A stretch of 64,000 nt of DNA, taken from the NCBI GenBank assembly GCA_039000515.1, contig JBCFYV010011164.1, positions 44,385,159-44,449,158 on the forward strand, written 5' to 3'. The notes under the pieces are model-generated. The model had not been told where the DNA came from, made no database searches, and saw only the letters and a program-made list of their open reading frames with translations. Both the position numbers and the translations under genes were made by a program. The DNA is from Timema cristinae (Eukaryota > Arthropoda > Insecta > Phasmatodea > Timematidae). This document shows positions 1 through 12,402 of this stretch, one piece after another; within the stretch, counting starts at the first letter, position 1, and the number at the start of each line of letters is the position of its first letter.

Positions 1-216
1 GATGCTAAATAATAATAATAATAATTATTAATATTATTGTTATTATTATTATTATTATTATCTAGAAACACTGCAAACTGTTATGTGTAGTATAGTCGAG
101 TAAAAAGAGTAATGCGTGAGAGAGACAAAAGGATGGTACCTACATGTGACGTAATAGTCAGTCAAGTTACGATTTCCCATGTTGACGAATTTATGTTTTA
201 TTAAAAGAGTTTTAAA

Positions 217-482
217 TAATAATATAATATTTAGCACCGCGTCTTACTACCCGTTCGGGTTATACGCTTTAAGTACTAGTTACGCTAATGGATTAGGAAT
301 TGGTAAGGTTGAATTAGAGGAAGTGAACCCGCATTTTCGTGGAGGGAGAGTGGAAAACATTTAGGAACCGCCCCCCCCCCCCCCAGTTCACCCGACCGAG
401 ATTCGAACCTCGATCTCCCCATCCTTAGCAGTCGAGCTCAACACGACAAGTGCGTTAGCCAACTACGCCACCGAGGCGGGTC
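217..482 (-). mobile_element. SINE-A, nearly full length with TSD
   Basis: Reads tail first on the plus strand (agcaccgcgtcttactaccc), with the tRNA-like head ending at about 480 (cgcctcggtggcgtagttgg on minus). Box B is GGTTCGAATCTCGG. The duplication aaaagagttttaaa is at 203-216 and 483-496. A C-run lies at 370-384. Confidence 0.92.
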
Positions 483-497
483 AAAAGAGTTTTAAAG

Positions 498-1979
498 ATA
501 TAACGTTGAAACAAAAACCATACTGTCTTAAATAGTTCTAAAAATAATTGTACAGTGTCACAAATTTATTATTTCATTATCTTTAAGTATTTTATTGTAA
601 ACGTATTTTTTTATAAATCGTCTACAGCTTAGGCTATTTGGCTTGGTCATGAAAATGGCCTGTAGGAATCTTCTTGCCTGGATGTAGATTGAAAAAGTCT
701 GTAGTAGCTTACGTCTCTCTCGAACAGTAAACCAGAATAGGGTAAAATTAAAAAGGTCAATATTTTCAAGGCACACACATATAAAAGTGACTGTGTAAAC
801 TCGTCAGAGGAAGAGGGAAAGGGTTATCAACACACAGGCAAGAGCCCTCTCAGGGTGAACTTCTCATTTTATTTCCTTTCTTTTTATTTTGTACATTGGC
901 GTCTAAGTGTGATATTGCTTAGACTGCTTAGGTGCGTGATGTTAAGATGCAACCCGCTTTGCAAAATAGCTTCGAAATAATCAAGTAGGCAACGTCGGAA
1001 GCTTTGTTATATTCTTCGCGTAGGAAAAGAAATTGAGGGAGAGGGAGAAAGTAGTAACTCCATTTCTGAAGACATCCAAGTTTCATAAGTAGATTTAGCT
1101 CGACCATGATTCTAGGGGCTGTCAAATGCTAGAACTATAGTGAAACATTTGTTTATAAAAGTATTGTTGTACTTGATGATTCTATTTGACTACCTTATGA
1201 GCAAAAGAAATTATGTATTATTTAATAATCGAATTAGGTTAGAATAATTGTCGAGAACTCCAACCTACTCTAGTGACAATCATCAACGTTCATTTTGTTC
1301 TGGTTGTCACACTCTAAGTCTTTCTCGAACTATCTCTCTACATTCCATAAAGTTGTGGAAGAAGGGGATGGGTGAATGAGGGGCCGGGGAGGAGCGACCA
1401 ATTCCAAATTACAAGTAGTTTTTTTGATCCACCGATCTTTCTTCCATTGCGCTCAAACAAGCGTCGTCAAGTGAAGATGCACATCTATATCTCTTCCCCA
1501 GACGGATGCTGCAATGCAGACTAATTAAGTGTGAAATGAGCTCGTTAGCCGTGACCATTAGAGTTATTAAACAGTGTCAAATAGAGCGTGATGGCGTAAA
1601 ATTGTGTTGTCATCCCTAGGACTACGTCAAGTTAGAGGGATGCCTGCCCCCCCTCCTCTGTGTCAAGCTACCCTACCTGACTATTTCCTCCTTCCACCCA
1701 CTCTAATTATATGTAACTAGCCCCCTTCCCCGTAAAAAAATATTGTAAAGAATCCTGTAAAACAAAGCTTCAAATCATCCATCATGTTAATATAAAACAA
1801 AACTTTTTTTTACTTTTTTACTTTTTTTAAAAAAATACTGCCCTACCATCACTGTATAGCCCCCTCCCTCTTTTTATCCTCCCTCCTATTTTCATCTCAT
1901 TCCTCTTTCCTCACCCCTTCCCCCCGCCCCCTTAACCAACCCCACTTTCCCTTCAACAACTTTTTTTTCCAACGACTAT
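498..1979. other. Intergenic, nothing recognised
   Basis: Includes pyrimidine-rich tracts at 1640-1720 and 1855-1975. No gene or clear repeat boundary. Confidence 0.5.
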
Positions 1980-2135
1980 ATAATATACTATTGACATTTT
2001 TATGAGGAATAAATTAAATTTTCAAAATAAAATATAGCCTATGTTACTCGCTGATAAAGTAGCTTTATATTGGTGAAAGAATTTTAAAAATCGGTCCAGT
2101 AGTTTTTGAGTTCATCCATTACAAACAAAAAACAA
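1980..2135 (+). repeat. Probable LINE-related fragment
   Basis: Contains gtgaaagaattttaaaaatc and ggtccagtagtttttgagtt, a motif pair I recall from dispersed arthropod repeats. Boundaries are not resolved. Confidence 0.4.
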
Positions 2136-2339
2136 AACAAAAAAAATCTTTCCTCTTTAGAATATTAGTGTTGAAGTATAGATAGATAAGAACTCAATTT
2201 TCTACAGCAGTGGTTTCCAACCTTCTGCAGAGCGCAGACCTCTGAAACTGACCATAATTCACCAAAGTCCCTCTTCCACAATTCTCCCCGCCCACACCAA
2301 TTGACATTTTAAACCTACTTTTCTACTTAGTATTCTACA

Positions 2340-3005
2340 TATTTTTTTAACACCGTATCTTACTACATATTCAGATTATACGCTTATGTACTAACTAGAT
2401 AGCTGTTGCCCGCGGCTTTGCTCGCGTGGAAGTTGATTATATACAAATACGAAAATATACATATGTATTTACAGATTAATTTAAAATATTACGTTACGTT
2501 GATGACCATAACTTGACCTCAGATCAAAAATAATGCAAGTCCGATACAAACTTTCACCCCCTTTTTCATCCCTTATTAAATAAAATTTCCAAAATTCTTG
2601 AAACACGTATTTATTTGTTTTACGTCAATAACCGAAATACAAAAATTTGTTTATGTAACTTTCAAAATGACGGACTTTCATACATATTATCATATATATT
2701 ATCCGGTATTTTGACCCCTTTGGGGTGGAATTTTCTAAAATCCTTTCTTAGTGGGTGCCTACATAACAAAATGAATATACAGTCCGAATTTCATGCTTGT
2801 AGCCTTGATAGTTTGCGCTCGGCGATGATGAATCAGTCAGTCAGGACATGTTATTTTATAAGTATAGATTATGCTAATTAACTATTTACTTCTATAAGTA
2901 AGGTTAAATATAGAGGAAATATACCCATATGTACTTCGAGGGAGAGTGGAAAATCACCCTTATTACACTCGACTAGGATCTGTCTCACACAGACAATTGG
3001 TGGAA
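2340..3005 (-). mobile_element. SINE-B, interrupted by another repeat
   Basis: The tail part is at 2348-2394 (accgtatcttactacatatt) and the body resumes at about 2869 (ttatgctaattaac...ggagagtggaaaatcaccc). A repeat at about 2395-2868 splits the two. Confidence 0.7.
2395..2868 (+). mobile_element. Arthropod-type dispersed repeat inserted in SINE-B
   Basis: Starts ctagatagctgttgcccgcg and ends ttataagtatagat. I recall closely similar start and end motifs (TTGCCCGCGGCTTCGC; TATAAGTATAGAT) as common dispersed repeats in insect genomes, class not certain. The 88-codon open frame inside is not a recognised protein. Confidence 0.65.
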
Positions 3006-3129
3006 AACGGTATCAAGTATTGTATTGCTCTTTTGGAAACATTGTAGGGGATACTGAGCTTGTGTTAAACATAAATAGATACTTTCGACGTATATTAGCT
3101 AGCAAAGCTTTTTTTATTTTCAATCTAAT

Positions 3130-3330
3130 TGGAACAGTGGACAAGTACGCTTCAAAATAGTCTTGTTTGCTGGTGATGAGGAGGTCAAAGTTCCAATCCT
3201 GTTCGTTTATACCGAGTGGTTTTCCCTAAATAATTTTCCACTCTCCCTCTACACAAATCCTGGTACACTTCCAATAGATTCAAGCTTACTCGTTTCCATT
3301 CCATTAGAGCAGACGAAGAGCACGTAACAA
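3130..3330 (+). mobile_element. Degenerate SINE-B
   Basis: Body motifs gagtggttttccctaaataa and ccactctccctctacac are recognisable. The head is weak and there is no tail. Confidence 0.55.
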
Positions 3331-3359
3331 AATTAAATTATTAATTACATAACTTAAGG

Positions 3360-3560
3360 GGTGAGGGAGGTGGTTTAGAGGAAGTGCACCCGAATCAACT
3401 TGGAATGAGGTTGGGAAAGCCTCAACAAGAACTCAAATTAGGAGAACCAACCAATCCAAATGTACCCATCCGGGATTCTATCCTGAAGCTCCCTGTCAAT
3501 ATCAGACCAACAGACATGCGAGTCTAACACTTTTAGACAACTCGGCCACCGGTGCGTGCG
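3360..3560 (-). mobile_element. Degenerate SINE-B
   Basis: Inverted body (tttagaggaagtgcacccga) and head end (ctcggccaccggtgcgtg) remain. Confidence 0.55.
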
Positions 3561-3816
3561 ATATAAATATAAACTCGATGGCGACTGACTGCAGAACTCG
3601 TCTGGTTATCGTTTTAATAGGGCCATGAACTTGCATACCGGCGCCATTTCCGTCCGTTGCCTCACCCAACTCGTTTACTTTCGCTTTTTGTGCCTCTGGT
3701 CCCTTTTGAACACCCAAACTATAGTAGAGTTCCGGCAAGAAGAAATGTAGGGAGAATATCAACTACTTTGCTGTTGTCAACATAATAATGTTTCTCTATT
3801 ATTAAATTTATTATCA

Positions 3817-4093
3817 GTAATAATAATAATAATAATAATAATAATATTTAGCACCGCGTCTTACTACCCGTTCGGGTTATACGCTTTAAGTACTAATTAC
3901 GCTAATAGATTAGGAATTGGGAAGGTTGAATTAGAGGAAGTGAACCCGCATTTGCGTGGCGGGAGAGTGGTAAACCATTTAAGAAAAACCACCCCAGTTC
4001 ACCCGACCGAGATTAGATCCTCGATCTCCCCGTCCTCAGCAGTCGAGCTCAACACGACAAGCGCGTTAGCCAACTACGCCACCGAGGCGGGTA
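3817..4093 (-). mobile_element. SINE-A with (TAA)n tail and TSD
   Basis: Full-length copy. The 13-base duplication aaatttattatca is at 3804-3816 and 4094-4106. The tail is about ten TAA units. Confidence 0.92.
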
Positions 4094-4114
4094 AAATTTA
4101 TTATCAAACGTCTT

Positions 4115-4245
4115 TGCATCAGTAGCGCGTTTGTTTACTTAACTTTAGAGCTCCAGATTCGATTTCCGTAGTGGTTGAAATATATTTTCATTGAGGGCCC
4201 ACGGTAATAAATGAGCTGTTGGGGGACTGGGTGGTGTGTCTGTTC
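4115..4245 (+). mobile_element. SINE-E, head truncated
   Basis: Box B-like agattcgatttccg and end gggggactgggtggtgtgtc. Confidence 0.5.
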
Positions 4246-4576
4246 TATAATTGAGCTAGGTTGTAAATTGTGTACAAAAATAATCATCAAATTCAGAGAA
4301 TACACATTAAATACGTTATCCGAAAAAAAATAGTTTTTTGATGTGTTGATACTATTTAATAAAGTGACAGCTGCAGGTCATATGACTTGACGTATAAATA
4401 TATGAAAGTAGTTTTAGAAATATATGTAGCTGTCAGATACTGTTCTTCGAATCGGAATCCTATATAGTCGATAAAGATCTTTTAGACGGGGCACACCACG
4501 TCATACTCCAACCAGGGTATCCGTAATTAATTACCCCTATGAGATGGGGCTGAGAAAGATAGAATTTAGAGGAAAT

Positions 4577-5580
4577 GTACAGGCGCGGATTCAGGGGTCA
4601 GATGAACCCCCGTGAAAGTTAGAAAATTAATACATAAAACCAAACGAAAGTTCAAATTTTAGAAAGAAAATAAAACACAGATAGATTATACTATTTTTTT
4701 GTCTTTTTACACGCAGACACCTCTTAGCCGGGTCTACACGTGCGTTATTCTTCCATGTGTATTCAATATTCGAACACGTGCGTTATTCGTCCACGTTTAT
4801 TCAATTATCGATATGACTCACGCAAGTGTGTAAAAAATATTCGTTTTCATGTACGAATACTTGTGCATAGCGAGTAACGAACATTGTTCTGCATAAAGAT
4901 GGTAGACTACCACACATCAAAGAATACTAATAATCGCCTGAGAGCAGTTCATCCATGAATACCGAATATAGAGCATGTGTGGACAGCTGGAGTGGCGGAA
5001 CTATGGGGGACTCTGCCCCCCTGGAATAAATCCCCCCATAGATATATTTCAAATCCTCTGATATGATCGAATATGAAACTGAAAGATGACCTTAAATCAA
5101 ACTCCAAATGACATCTAGATACATTCTATTGTCAAATATTTGACGGAGAAGACCGCTTCGAATAATTACTAGACTAGAGGCATCTAAATGGCACAAAAAT
5201 TCAGGGAAGGAAAGCTCTGAATATCTTACAAGGTCATCCAAATGTCATAAATGTCTAGGTGAGGAACACTTTAAATGGTGGCTTATAATTTATAAAAGAA
5301 TATAATTTTTAAAAAAAATTAAGGCAAAGACTACTCAGCTTCTAGAGTGAACAATTTAAAAAAAAAAAATTGTTGAAAGGGGGCCACTCCAAATAGTTTA
5401 TAAAAACTATCTGATCTAGAAAAAATTGTAGAGGGTAACAACGGATTAAAACATACATAAGATGAAATATGAATGAGAAACTATTAAATTGCTTTAAACA
5501 GAAATCAAACACTTTAAGTAGCTATGTTATTTATAATTATGACCCTCCTATGAAAATTATCTGGATCCGCCCCTGGAAAA
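4577..5580. mobile_element. Probable non-autonomous DNA element with nested insertion
   Basis: Left end caggcgcggattcagg and right end, inverted, ccaggggcggatccagat. The interior holds an unrelated stretch at about 4720-4990 whose edges (gggtctacacgtgcgttatt; inverted ctgtccacacatgctctat) may be another TIR element. Confidence 0.5.
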
Positions 5581-5894
5581 ATGTACCTGCATTGCACCAA
5601 GAAGGGAGAGGAAGAAAATGGACCACATGTCATATTGCGTCTACCTCAATTTTCTTATAAATGGACATATTTTATAGCTAATAAAAGCTACCAGATTTAC
5701 TTTCCCATGTTCATACGTCAAGTCATATGATATGAAGCTTTCACTTTTGATAGATATTATCAATACTTATAAAACTAACACTAAATATTTACTAAAATGT
5801 TATCATTGTTGACAGCAAAAAAAAGTTTGTATTTGATAACAGATATTTCAAATGTCCATTCGTAATAAAATCATTCTATATGCTACGGGTAAAG

Positions 5895-6355
5895 TCCAAA
5901 CTTGGATAAAGTCAATATTATCCTGATAATGTTGACGTTATCCAAAATACATAGATAATGTTGAGTGAGAGGTGATTGAATTATTTTTTTCGAAGTTTAT
6001 CCAGATAATATCTACATTATCCACCCGCACTTTGATAGTGGCAATTTATATTATTGAGGTTAGGTTAGGCTAGGTTAACTTAGCCTAAAATCACCTAACA
6101 GAATCTATGTTCGATTAATTTAAGTTAGGCTAATTTAGGTTAGGTTAGTGGGAAATAAAGCATAAAATGAGACATTTCGAATGTCAGTGCACTGCTATGA
6201 TCCAATTTATTGTCCAATTTCAAAATATTGTTTCAAAAAAAAAATTGTATTGAAACGTGCTTAGTTTTACAAATATTATTCCACGTTATTCAAGTCTTGC
6301 TGGCTAGTGTATGATATTATCCGGATAATCTCGACACTATCCAGATTTCGCACAT
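5895..6355. mobile_element. Possible MITE with GGATA ends
   Basis: aacttggataaagtcaatat with attatcctgataatgttgac on the left and an inverted version (gaaatctggatagtgtcgag) near 6345. The interior has short ttaggttagg runs. Confidence 0.4.
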
Positions 6356-6504
6356 TACACGTAACACACAGATGGTTCTCTTTCGTTGAGTGTCAAGTTA
6401 CCAAACCAAAGTGTGGAGGATGTGTTGGTATTGTCTCCAGATTTCGGTTTCAAAATTACGGGACATCGAATAAATTTGTTAGGTGCATCGGTTAACACGT
6501 AGAC

Positions 6505-6755
6505 TAAACTGCAAGATCATCTGGTCTGTTTGGACGGTAGAGGTTAGGGTTAAAATCCTGTTCGGGTACAATAACTACTAAGGGTGGTTTTTCTTAAAAT
6601 TGTGTTATACTCTCTCCATCCTTATTCCAACTTCCTCATCCTTATTCCACCTTCCTCACCCCTATTCCACCTTCCTCATCCCCTTTCCACTAGTGTAGTT
6701 AAATACAGATAGTTCGAATGGGTACTAAGACGGTGTGCAAATATTAAAAAAATGT
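6505..6755 (+). mobile_element. SINE-B with internal tandem expansion
   Basis: Head-derived and body sequence with aagggtggtttttcttaaaa. A cttattccaccttcctcatc unit is repeated about four times at 6617-6690. The tail is actaagacggtgtgcaaat. Confidence 0.65.
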
Positions 6756-6802
6756 TGAGAGTGCATTAGAAAGGGAAACTATTAAGTTGTTTTTGGCATC
6801 AC

Positions 6803-7069
6803 AAGGTGACTTGGTGGTCTAGGGGTAAGGTGTCAGACTTCTGTGCTGGCGGCCGGGGTTCAATCCTCGGTCCCGGCACAGGTTTAACTGATTACCAAAC
6901 CCTTCCTTCACCTCTGACAAGGCATCTTGTGAATGTGGGGAATGCCAGGCCTCCACCGTGGTTCGGATTCCACGTTAAACTGTAGGTCCTTCATTTCATC
7001 TCACAATCACCCTACCATTACACATTAGCGTAAGTGCGTATAACCCGAATGGGTAGTAAGACGCGGTGC

Positions 7070-7107
<38 letters not shown>
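6803..7107 (+). mobile_element. SINE-C with (TAA)n tail
   Basis: tRNA head aggtgacttggtggtctagg, box B gggttcaatcctcgg, tail aacccgaatgggtagtaaga then TAA repeats. No clear duplication. Confidence 0.88.
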
Positions 7108-7899
7108 TATAAAGTTACATTTAATCAATACCAACAGAAAAACAATATGTTTTATATTTTTTTTAAACCTACCAGCGTACCATGTTTTTACACTATAAGT
7201 TTGGCTGCACTAGGCAGCTTTAGTGTGCAAGTCGTTTTTTATTATTATAATATGCCTACATTTTGAAAGTGAACACCATAAACCCAAAGTTAAATAACAG
7301 TAGCACAACACACGGGCACGTGTAAAAAAGTGTCAGTCTCGTCTTATCTGGTTTACCAGTTATTGAGAGAATTCACAAGCATTGACAATATTTTCTCTAT
7401 GGTTCAAGTTTCGAATGCTGGCCAAATGCACTGAGATAATGTTTTCCCTTTAAATTATATCCTTCCACAAAATTACCGGTGCATTCACTTTAAAATTCAA
7501 TATTCTCATCCTTATACCTTGAGTGCTGATAGCCCGGAAGGGAAGTAAGACGTGAAACTTTAAAGAAAAAAGAAAATATTTAATGGGTGCTAGTTCAAAA
7601 TCAAATCATTGCCACCGCCATTGTTGTTTTGGTTCCCACGGTCCATCAACTTTTTTGGCAGTTGAGCTGGAGTATTGAAGAAGACCTTTTTTTTTTTAAT
7701 TTTAGTTCAGTGAGTACGGGACAATAGGCAACCTCCCCGCCCCCCTTTCGTTCTAAGGAACACATACAATGAAAAAAAAAAAAGGAAGCGCCAAACAGAT
7801 TATTCTATTCCCAAGTGGGGTCACGTTTATCTATAGAGCTGTGCGTGTATAGTCTGATCGCAAAGAGAAGAACAATTAAGGAAGTGAAACCATGTCTTA

Positions 7900-8155
7900 C
7901 TACTTGCTTCGGTGGACACATGGTCTGAGGTGTCACTCTAGTGTTAAGGCTAGACTACGGATGATGGGGAAATCTAGGTCCGAATCCTAGTCCTGTCTAC
8001 TAAGGGTGGTTTTCAAAAAATAGTTTATCACTCTCCCCCACGCAAATGTGAGTACACTTTCTCTGAATTCAGACTTCCCCATCCCTTAACTAACCAGAGT
8101 AATTAGTATATATGCGTATGGCCTGAACAGGTAGTAAGATGTGGTGATAAAATAA
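7900..8155 (+). mobile_element. SINE-B copy
   Basis: Head cttcggtggacacatggtct, box B-like ggtccgaatcctag, tail gtagtaagatgtggtgat then an A-rich end. Confidence 0.78.
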
Positions 8156-8195
8156 AACTACTTGCCAGAGCTATCGGCATTTAGTTACTTTATTC

Positions 8196-8400
8196 CATCA
8201 CTGCGTCTCACCACCCGTTCGTTATACGCGTATGTAGGCTACTAGTTACACCCATATGTTAGGAGAGAGGAAGGTGGAATTTAAAGGAAATGTACTCCCA
8301 TTTGCGTGAAGCAAGAAGGTAAAAGAGAAAAATAACCTTAACACACCCAACCGGTATTCGAACTCCAATCTTCCTGTCCAATCTATCTATACGCCGTAAG
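8196..8400 (-). mobile_element. SINE-B, head truncated
   Basis: Tail tgcgtctcaccacccgttcg followed by the body and box B (ggtattcgaactcc). The head end is lost. Confidence 0.7.
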
Positions 8401-8645
8401 ACCAGGCAAGTCAGATTTGCGGATATTGTAATAAACCAACATTCAATGCAACCCGATAATTCATCTTAATATAAACATTTTAGAAATACACCATTTAAAA
8501 TTACGACATTGTAAAATTGGTTATTATTTGGGGAAATCTATCAAGTGATATTTGTACGACGAATTTTTTTATCTTTACCTAGAAAAAATCGATTTAATAA
8601 AGGTTTTAATTGGCGCACCAGGTATGTGCAATATTTGGCAGCACA

Positions 8646-8649
<4 letters not shown>

Positions 8650-8683
<34 letters not shown>

Positions 8684-8692
8684 GTGTGTGGT
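8650..8692. repeat. (GT)n microsatellite
   Basis: About 17 GT units with a slip near the right side. Open frames on both strands here are repeat artefacts. Confidence 0.95.
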
Positions 8693-9135
8693 GTGTGAAC
8701 AGCTGTTCTCTGGGAGAGAGAGAAGACATTTAGAAAGTAATGCCCTGAACCCGCTATCGAACCCGAGTCCATCACTGACGAACCTACAGACCACGTTTAT
8801 TAGTGGACCACGTAGGACTACAGTTGTTACTTTATCTCTTTTTAAGTGTCAACCCTGCCGGTGATACATAGTCTAAAGTTTATGATCGCATTGCAATCTT
8901 TAGGATTCATATTTTAGGTTGGGTACTTGGGAATACTTGTTTACACAATGATATTTATCAGAAAGTTTTCTCACTTTAACTTTCGAATAATGCGTTGCAA
9001 GTTACTTTAATACCTCTTTCTTTCCACACTTAACTGTTAATAAGCTATGACTTAAATGTAAGCCACTCTCTAAAATTAAAAATAAACTGTCAAAATATCC
9101 ATGGTTAAATTAACCAATCTACAATTAAACAAAAT

Positions 9136-9840
9136 AAAACTGTCAAAATTATCCTGGGTTTCTCAATACAATACGAAATATACCTCCTAATGTTTATACT
9201 AACCGTCGAACCAAACGTTCAAAACTGTCAAAATGATCCTGGGTTGTCTCAATACAATACGAAATATACCTCCTAGCTGTTTATACTAACCGTCGAACCA
9301 AACGTTCAAAACTGTCAAAATGATCCTGGGTTGTCTCAATACAATACGAAATATACCTCCTAACTGTTTATACTAACCGTCGAACCAAACGTTCAAAACT
9401 GTCAAAATGATCCTGGGTTGTCTCAATACAATACGAAATATACCTCCTAGCTGTTTATACTAGCCATCGAACCAACCGTTCAAAACTGTCAAAATGATCC
9501 TGGGTTGTCTCAATACAATACACAATATACCTCCTATCTGTTTATACTAGCCATCGAACCAACCGTTCAAAACTGTCAAAATGATCCTGGGTTGTCTCAA
9601 TACAATACACAATATACCCCTAGCTGTTTATACTAGCCATCGAACCAACCGTTCAAAACTGTCAAAATGATCTTGGGTTTTCTCAATACAATACGAAATA
9701 TACCTCCTAACTGTTTATACTAGCCATCGAACCAACCGTTCAAAACTGTCAAAATGATCCTGGGTTGTCTCAATACAATACGAAATATACCTCCTAGCTG
9801 TTTATACTAACCGTCGAATCAACCGTTCAAAACTGTCGTC
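9136..9840. repeat. 87-base tandem array, about eight units
   Basis: Unit marks (aaaactgtcaaaa) at 9136, 9221, 9308, 9395, 9482, 9569, 9655, 9742 and 9829. Spacing is 85-87. Neighbouring units share variants (aaccaaacg in early units, aaccaaccg in later ones), so the array grew by local duplication. No open frame. Confidence 0.92.
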
Positions 9841-10019
9841 TACAAGATAACCTACTTTTTTTTACTAGTCTAATTTTATATCACTGCATCCTTGGACGAG
9901 GGCGATTAAACCAACAGCAGCCATTTAATAGGCCTTGTCAAGTTTGTGGACTAAGGAACTTCGTTCGCACTCGTAATCAAAACAACAGCTTTTTTCTAAA
10001 TCAGTTTATTATTTTTATT

Positions 10020-10266
10020 TTAGCACCGCATCTTACAATCTCTTCAGGTTATACGCATATATAAAATTATGCTAATGAGCTAGGATTGAGGAAGGGTGAA
10101 TTTAGAGGAAGTGTACCCATATTTGCGTGGAGGGAGATTGGAAAACAATCCAGGAAAAACTACTCTCAGTACACTCGACCGGAATATGAATGGACCCCGA
10201 TCTCCCTGTCATCAGCAGTCTACTCTATTGCTAGTGATGCCTTAAGCCATGCGGCCACCGAAGAAG
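10020..10266 (-). mobile_element. SINE-B copy
   Basis: Tail tagcaccgcatcttacaatc, body, head end gcggccaccgaaga. Confidence 0.78.
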
Positions 10267-10616
10267 GTTTTAAATTAGTTTATAAGCTATGGCGGGAACA
10301 AAAGGAAAAGGGAGGACCGTCTAATTTAAACTATAGTTGAGTTAGTGCTGCCATCTGTTAGACAATCATGAGACCTTTCTAATACCCTTTAGATTATGGT
10401 TAAAAGAGGTATGTGTCATACCTGGATAAATTTTATAGAAAAAGTATTTTCTGGGGTCCTTATAGGGTTTGAGGTGTAAAACTTGATGTCCTGGAAAATG
10501 TGTTTGATATGACTCCCCATTTTTTTACTTTTGCTCCATGACTGACAAGACCCGCTTCTGTGGTCACATGGTCTAAACTCGTCGCACTCGCGATAAATTG
10601 GATTATTAATGACAGA

Positions 10617-10890
10617 TCCGTCTCGGTGGCATAGTTAGCTAACGCGCTGGTTTCATGTTGAGATAGAGTGCCGAGGACGGGGATATAAATTTTCGAATCT
10701 CGCTCGGGTGAACTAAGGATGGTTTTTCCCTAAATGGTTTTCCACTCTACATCCAAGCAAATGCGGGTTTACTTCCTCTATATTCAACCTTCCCAATTCC
10801 AACCCATTAGAGTAATTAGTACTTTAGCGTATGACCTGAAAGAGTAGTAAGACGTTCTGCTAAGTATTATTAATATTATTATTTATGACA
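10617..10890 (+). mobile_element. SINE-A-like, older copy
   Basis: Head GTCTCGGTGGCATAGTTAGCTAACGCGC, shortened here to its recognisable A-box part, then box B TTCGAATCTCG. The tail is diverged (gtaagacgttctgctaagt). Confidence 0.8.
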
Positions 10891-11086
10891 GGAAGACAGG
10901 AGTTCAGATCCCAATCGGGTGTATTGAGTGTATCTTTTCCATAAATGATTTCTATATTCCTCTCACTACGCAAGTACGGGTACATTTCCCTTGAACCAAA
11001 TAGAAAAAGTTGATATATCTACTTTACGTAATCATACGTCAAGTCATGTGATCTACGGATGTCACTTTTGATATATATTTTCGATA

Positions 11087-11369
11087 TCGGGTGACATGGT
11101 GGTCTAGGGGTAAGGTGTCAGACTTCTGTGCTGGCGGCCGGGGTTCAATCCTCGGTCCCGGCACAGATTTATCTGATTTCCAAACCCTTCCCTCACCTCT
11201 GACAAGACATCTTGTGAATGTGGGAATGCCAGGCCTCCACCGTGGTTCGGATTCCACGTTAAACTGTAGGTCCTTCATTTCATCTCACAATCACCCTACC
11301 ATTACACATTAGCGTAAGTGCGTATAACCCGTACGGGTAGTAAGACGCGGTGCTAATAATATATAAATA

Positions 11370-11400
<31 letters not shown>

Positions 11401-11450
11401 TTAATAATATAATAATAATAATAATAAATTATTATTATTATTATTTATTA
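11087..11450 (+). mobile_element. SINE-C with long TAA/TTA tail
   Basis: Head gggtgacatggtggtctagg, tail acccgtacgggtagtaagac followed by about 90 bases of AT triplets. cgatatc before 11087 and again at about 11453 may be a short duplication. Confidence 0.88.
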
Positions 11451-11488
11451 TTATCGATATCTACAAAATAACACTAATATTATAGTGA

Positions 11489-11727
11489 CCCGCTTCGGTG
11501 GCTGCGTGGTCTAACGCGCAACTCTCATGTTGGACTAGACTGCCGAATATGAGGTGATTGTGGTTCGATCCCGGTCAGATGCATTGAGGGTGGTTTTACG
11601 CTTTCCTTCAACGCAAATGTGGGTGCACTTACTCTCAATTAAACCTTCCTATTCCCCAAACCATTAGTGTAATTAATACATAGGCGTATAACCCGAATGA
11701 GTAGTAAGGCGTTGTGCTTTATATATA
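11489..11727 (+). mobile_element. SINE-B copy
   Basis: Head cgcttcggtggctgcgtggt, box B tggttcgatcccgg, tail ataacccgaatgagtagtaa. Confidence 0.85.
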
Positions 11728-12180
11728 AATATTATCAAAGTTGACAGCAAAAAAAATTGCTTTGAATGTTTATTTGTTTATACTTTCTACACAATAATAT
11801 CGTCTTTAAATACATACTAAAACTTTCCAAGACAATCCAGACGAGGTCACATATCTCCAGATACTTCCAAAAAAAGAACTTTCCTTCTTCAAACGATCAT
11901 TTCAAATGTTTTTTACGCAACAAACTCAAACCACCAAACGCTAACACAACACTTGTTAATTACTTTCATGTTAAAAGAACATTGAACCGAGAGAGAAAGC
12001 GAAAGAAAGAAAAAATAAATTAAACTTCCACTTACCTAAACTACACTAACCATGGACTTCACCAAACATAAAAAGAACCGATTGTCCGCGAAGGTAGAAA
12101 AATTCGCCGGGAAGTTAAAACACTTTAACGGACTAGTTTTGTTCGGTGATGCAGCTGTGTATTAGTTGAGCTTCTTCCAG

Positions 12181-12402
12181 TTGGGGAGTCCCAAAACCCT
12201 CTGGCCAAACATCGAGGTAAATGTGCGAGCTGTTATAGAGCGCGCGCGCGGCACTTCTTGGGGATCAACTCAAGATGTTCAAAGCGCAGCTGCCCGCTTC
12301 CAACTGACGACGGACAAGGGAAAGAAGAAGTTGATGTGTATGCGTGTACTACTACGTTGTGATCGGTTCCGCCACAGACACACACACATCTTCCTCTGTA
12401 TG
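12181..12402 (+). other. Weak candidate exon near a polyadenylation signal
   Basis: 222 bases, open throughout, lie between acceptor GAGCTTCTTCCAG and donor ATGAGG|GTAAGT. It starts LGSPKTLWPNIE and ends in an Arg/His/Cys-rich stretch that does not look protein-like. AATAAA follows at about 12540. A 37-codon frame (MDFTKHKKNRLSAKVEKF...) starts at 12052 just upstream. It could be a non-coding transcript end or chance. Confidence 0.2.

Noticed and set aside
6056..6155. Telomeric (TTAGG)n array
   Set aside because: Only two or three imperfect ttaggttagg units inside a probable MITE; too short for a telomeric tract.
8541..8864. Open frames on both strands around the GT repeat
   Set aside because: They are dinucleotide-repeat translation (Cys-Val or Thr-His runs).
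12000..12060. Minus-strand donor TTTAG|GTAAGT at about 12038
   Set aside because: All frames upstream carry stops close by, so no coding exon.
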